NCBI RefSeq assembly: GCF_041260155.1
Contig: NC_091931.1
Location: forward strand, 13,356,361-13,420,360
Source of the DNA: Ptychodera flava
Taxonomy: Eukaryota > Hemichordata > Enteropneusta > Ptychoderidae
DNA: 64,000 bases
Direction of reading: 5' to 3'
Numbering within the stretch: the stretch's first letter is position 1; the number at the start of each line of letters is the position of its first letter. Shown here piece by piece: positions 60,061 through 64,000 of this stretch. The notes beneath the pieces are model-generated. The model did no database searches. It had not been told where the DNA came from and saw nothing but the letters and a program-made list of their open reading frames with translations. A program made the position numbers and the translations under genes.

Positions 60061-60683
60061 GGCCATTATTTGTAACTTTTGACCATTTTTTACCTCGGAA
60101 AATTCCATGTTAGAGGCTCATATTTGTTGCAAAATGTTGTTTTACGAAGAAACAAACATGATTAGTGATGTTATAGCCACATAAAACTGCTAATTTTTGT
60201 TCAAACGTGTTGCCGTTCCGAGCTCATTTGTTGACGTCTGGCATGCTCAGCGTGCTGGGCAGAACGCAGATATGATGACGCCGCGATCACGCCAGATGTA
60301 CAAGTTCACGTCTATTGCGGGATCAAAACAACATTGCGTCGATGATTGCCAGACATCTGGCTACGCAACGTGCTCGGACAATGGACTACGACGTAAGTGC
60401 TGGGCATAAGTAATGAATATTTATTTTGAAATTGCTGTAAATGGCTCGCGCAGGTGCAGAAGAATGACTACGTTGCAATCCGCGTGTCAACAGAGTTTGT
60501 ATTTCTGTCCGGACAAAAATTGAAATTTTCGTTGTAAAATCACATGTTATTTAGTTGTAGGGCACGTAATGTTTCCGAATAATATGCGATTCTCTGTTAT
60601 TTGACAGGCTATTCAACATGAGCCAGTGATCATTGCAATCAAAACTGACGGAAAAATCGCCAGAAGATACAGCTAATGGAACT
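60061..60683. other. ~620-bp segment present only between satellite units 1 and 2
   Basis: Between units 2 and 3 the trailer runs almost directly into the next leader, whereas here about 620 unrelated bases intervene. Either this is an insertion or it was lost when unit 3 arose. An open stretch at 60197-60409 shows no recognisable domain. Confidence 0.5.
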
Positions 60684-61782
60684 TTAAGATTCACTTGATC
60701 ACGATGGCCAAAATTCGTGTAAGCTTCGCGATTTATAAGTTAATTTCATCGTAAGTCAGCTGCTGTGTGCAACAATGCAGCTGGTGCGAGCTTTACCGAG
60801 GCAACGTTTAACATGTTTGGACAACTTACTGATCAAAGATGATCAACTTACTGATCAAAGGACAATGATTCCCTCACAATTAATAAATTACTCTCCCATT
60901 TATGAGCGAATGTGTGGATTGATAGTATGAACACTCATTGAAAGCTGTAACACATCAATTTGTGTAAATACTTCTACGATTTCTGCTGTATCAACAAGCA
61001 CTGTCCTTAACGGAAGTCGACCGTCATTTACACGATACTTCGAGCTGTAGGCCCTAAATAACCCATATATATCGGGCTGTAACTTAATCCTTATATAATT
61101 AAAAATATCGGGGTAATACTGTAACCTAGTCCTTCTGTCTGAAAAACATTTAAAAGCGAGATATTTTAGTCTTCAAAAGCAATACAAAAACATCATGAAT
61201 GTGTTTTGGTTTTGTTACTTTCTATACAGTAAAACTCCAAGATCTTACAAATCACATTCCTAAATGCAGACTTTATCACGTACTTCTCACTTCAAAATTT
61301 CGCGAGGACTTCTCACTTCAAAATTTCGCTACGACTTCTCACTTCAAAAAAATTCCTACTTCTCACTTCAAAATTTCGCGAGGACTTCTCACTTCAAAAT
61401 TTCACTACGACTTCTCACTTCAAAAAAAATTCCGACTTCTCACTTCAAAATTTCGCGAGGACTTCTCACTTCAAAATTTCGCGAGGATTTCTCACTTCAA
61501 AATTTCGCGACGACTTCTCACTTCAAAAAAATTCCGACTTCTCACTTCAAAATTTCGCTACGACTTCTCACTTCAAAATTTCACTACGACTTCTCACTTC
61601 AAAAATTTTCCGACTTCTCACTTCAAAATTGTGTTTCTAAATTTAGACCTATCTAAGCATTTCCCACTTCAAAATTTAGCCATCCCATAATTTCTTTCAC
61701 CACATGACACAGAGACAAGATGGTCGCCAACGCTGGACATTATAATCACCGTAACACGGTAGGACTGTCTCACGATTTATAG
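60684..61782. repeat. Large satellite unit 2
   Basis: Leader, 24-26 bp array (61275-61635) and trailer. The leader and the sequence up to the array match unit 3 almost base for base, offset by about 1099 bases. Confidence 0.9.
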
Positions 61783-63060
61783 TTAAGATTCACTTGATCA
61801 CGATGGCCAAAATTCGTGTAAGCTTCGCGATTTATAAGTTAATTTCATCGTAAGTCAGCTGATGTGTGCAACAATGCAGCTGGTGCGAGCTTTACCGAGG
61901 CAACGTTTAACATGTTTGGACAACTTACTGATCAAAGATGATCAACTTACTGATCAAAGGACAATGATTCCCTCACAATTAATAAATTACTCTCCCATTT
62001 ATGAGCGAATGTGTGGATTGATAGTATGAACACTCATTGAAAGCTGTAACACATCAATTTGTGTAAATACTTCTACGATTTCTGCTGTATCAACAAGCAC
62101 TGTCCTTAACGGAAGTCGACCGTCATTTACACGATACTTCGAGCTGTAGGCCCTAAATAATCCATATATATCGGGCTGTAACTTAATCCTTATATAATTA
62201 AAAATATCGGGTAATACTGTTACCTAGACCTTCTGTCTGAAAAACATTTAAAAGCGAGATATTTTAGTCTTCAAAAGCAATACAAAAACATCATGAATGT
62301 GTTTTGGTTTTGTTACTTTCTATACAGTAAAACTCCAAGATCTTACAAATCACATTCCTAAATGCAGACTTTATCACGTACTTCTCACTTCAAAATTTCG
62401 CGAGGACTTCTCACTTCAAAATTTCACTACGACTTCTCACTTCAAAATTTCGCGAGGACTTCTCACTTCAAAATTTCACTACGACTTCTCACTTCAAAAT
62501 TTCGCTACGACTTCTCACTTCAAAAAAAATTCCGACTTCTCACTTCAAAATTTCGCTACGACTTCTCACTTCAAAAAAAATCTGACTTCTCACTTCAAAA
62601 TTTCGCGACGACTTCTCTCTTCCAAAAATTTCCGACTTCTCACTTCAAAATTTCACTACGACTTCTCACTTCAAAAAAATCCGACTTCTCACTTCAAAAA
62701 ATTTCCGACTTCTCACTTCAAAAAAAAATGCGACTTCTCACTTCAAAAAATTCCGACTTCTCACTTCAAAATTTCGCTTCGACTTCTCACTTCAAAAAAA
62801 TCCGACTTCTCACTTCAAAAAATTTCCGACTTCTCACTTCAAAATTTCGCTTCGACTTCTCACTTCAAAAAAAATTCCGACTTCTCACTTCAAAAAATTT
62901 CCGACTTCTCACTTCAAAATTTTTCACTTCTCACTTCAAAAAATTTCTGATTTGTCACTTCAAAATTTCGTTTCTACTTTCACACTTTGGACGTACATCT
63001 CTCACTTTAAATTTCTGATTCTAAGCTTACACTTGATCGCATATTTCTCACGTCAAACTT
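61783..63060. repeat. Large satellite unit 3
   Basis: Leader nearly identical to unit 2, then the longest 24-26 bp array (62378-62970). The array alternates CTTCTCACTTCAAAATTTCG with versions in which the tail is an A-run plus TTCCGA. The trailer seen in units 1 and 2 is absent or diverged. Long open frames across it, in two frames at once, are artefacts of the repeat. Confidence 0.88.
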
Positions 63061-63569
63061 TTCCGTTGATGAAATTTAGACCTAGTGTAAGTTTTTCTTT
63101 TTCATTTGTTAAAAATTTGCTTGGCAGTATGAGTGTCAGCATGATGACTGGCTTGTACAAGATGTTTTTACTTGTCTCAACTAGAATATATTTCCTATTT
63201 TGCCAACAGTGTCGTGGGTATTGAAGTACGATGATGTCTGGTCATTTTAAGAAGGTTGGTTTTAAGTTACGTGTCTTTGGGGAATGCTTAATACGGACCT
63301 TGTTTTATGTATTCTCGATATCTAAGATGTGGAAATTCCATCATGGGTTACCAACCAACCCGCCAAAACCCATCGAAACTTTCGGTTCAGTAAAGGAAGT
63401 TAAAAAGACAAATCACAACAAAGACGTCATCCATGAAAGATATATTGATATTTTTTAACATTAATCTTTGAGTTTATGTAAACACGTTCCACGTGTCTAT
63501 ACCTGATTGTATGATCATTTAAAATTTTATTACTGTTAAAAATTTACAACCCTTTCCCCTTTATTTTAG
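63061..63569. other. Region before the right-edge exon
   Basis: No exon is certain. Open stretches at 63097-63224 and 63231-63458 have no recognised domain, though the start codon of the right-edge gene may lie in an upstream exon here. Confidence 0.35.
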
Positions 63570-63768
63570 GTGGATGGTAGAAAGATCGTCTTCCTCGTAG
63601 GTTTTCTTTGCTCTGGATTGTCGTCAGTAAATTGCATTTTACCTGACTACACACCAGCAGTCAATGCTCAAGCCGATGAAAGCGCTTATAGAGAGAGTCT
63701 GATTCAAGCTTATTTCAGTGCATGCTATTCAAACGAAGAAATTCTTGCCGCATTGGCCATCTCTCATG
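63570..63768 (+). CDS. Exon of a right-edge gene: hydrophobic leader plus HTH-like segment (partial)
   Basis: A 199-base open segment is bounded by a good acceptor (CCCCTTTATTTTAG) and a GTAAGT donor after CATG. In the open frame it reads VDGRKIVFLVGFLCSGLSSV, then NCILPDYTPAV and RESLIQAYFSACYSNEEI followed by LAALAISHG. The front looks like a signal peptide or membrane segment. The end resembles the short helix-turn-helix block (LI-x2-YF-x2-G-x4-EI-x2-L-x3-HG) that in many invertebrate proteins precedes an integrase-type catalytic core. No ATG is in frame in this exon, so the start must be upstream; the rest lies beyond the window. Function is not assigned. Confidence 0.5.
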
Positions 63769-64000
63769 GTAAGTATTCAATGTGCAAATGCACATAAAGG
63801 CTGTTGTCTTAGATACCTTGGGGCTCTTGGTGATGTTGTTTCATTCCAATCAATGATTGAACACATTTTCAATGTTGCGGTATCTGAATGAAGTAATATA
63901 CATATTTGCAATGCGTTGAAGCTAAGTCGAACAGTTGTTGGTATCTGTAGTATTGAGTCGTAATACTGATACTCCTCCATCACTTTTTAAATTGTTTATA

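Overview
This is eukaryotic DNA from an animal genome. It is AT-rich, genes are split into short exons with GT-AG introns, internal introns are almost all phase 1, and microsatellites, minisatellites and broken mobile elements are dense. The gene content (a tandem cluster of TMEM272-like four-pass membrane proteins and a secreted thrombospondin/EGF protein) and the repeat style fit a marine invertebrate, perhaps an invertebrate deuterostome such as a lancelet or hemichordate. The species cannot be fixed from sequence alone.

Left part (about 2-30.4 kb, + strand): three tandem paralogues of a TMEM272-like family, with coding exons at 2193-6125, 10515-19420 and 21727-30379. Each has six coding exons in the same order and phases: a tiny first exon (MADEENQR in copies 2 and 3), a cytoplasmic exon that may carry a PPxY motif, a linker exon, a TM1 exon, a TM2-TM3 exon and a TM3-TM4 terminal exon. 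Joining the exons gives reading frames of about 235, 204 and 216 codons. Introns hold microsatellites, a hairpin element, a 791-bp element with terminal inverted repeats and a 6-bp target duplication, and a broken Ty3/gypsy-like fossil.

Middle and right (57.3 down to 32.0 kb, - strand): one large gene tail-to-tail with TMEM272-like copy 3. Its first coding exon encodes a signal peptide, an Arg-rich stretch, one thrombospondin type 1 repeat and a short Cys-rich tail. After an intron of about 9.3 kb come 19 EGF exons, all phase 1-1, ending in a terminal EGF exon with a stop at 32047-32049. Twelve of these exons form four tandem copies of a three-exon block (A-B-C, about 2.45 kb per block) whose introns are also still alike, so this is a recent exon-block amplification. 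The assembled protein would be about 892 aa, secreted and probably matrix-associated.

The 9.3-kb first intron contains an array of about 145-bp units rich in octamer motifs. It also contains a 5.4-kb segment whose two ends are inverted copies built from a 21-bp tandem repeat, with a broken Penelope-like reverse transcriptase between them, and an array of about 155-bp units. From 58.5 to 63.1 kb lies a satellite-like region: a 24-26 bp repeat built into a larger unit present three times, the last two about 1.1 kb apart and nearly identical. At the right edge an exon (63570-63768) begins another gene that leaves the window.
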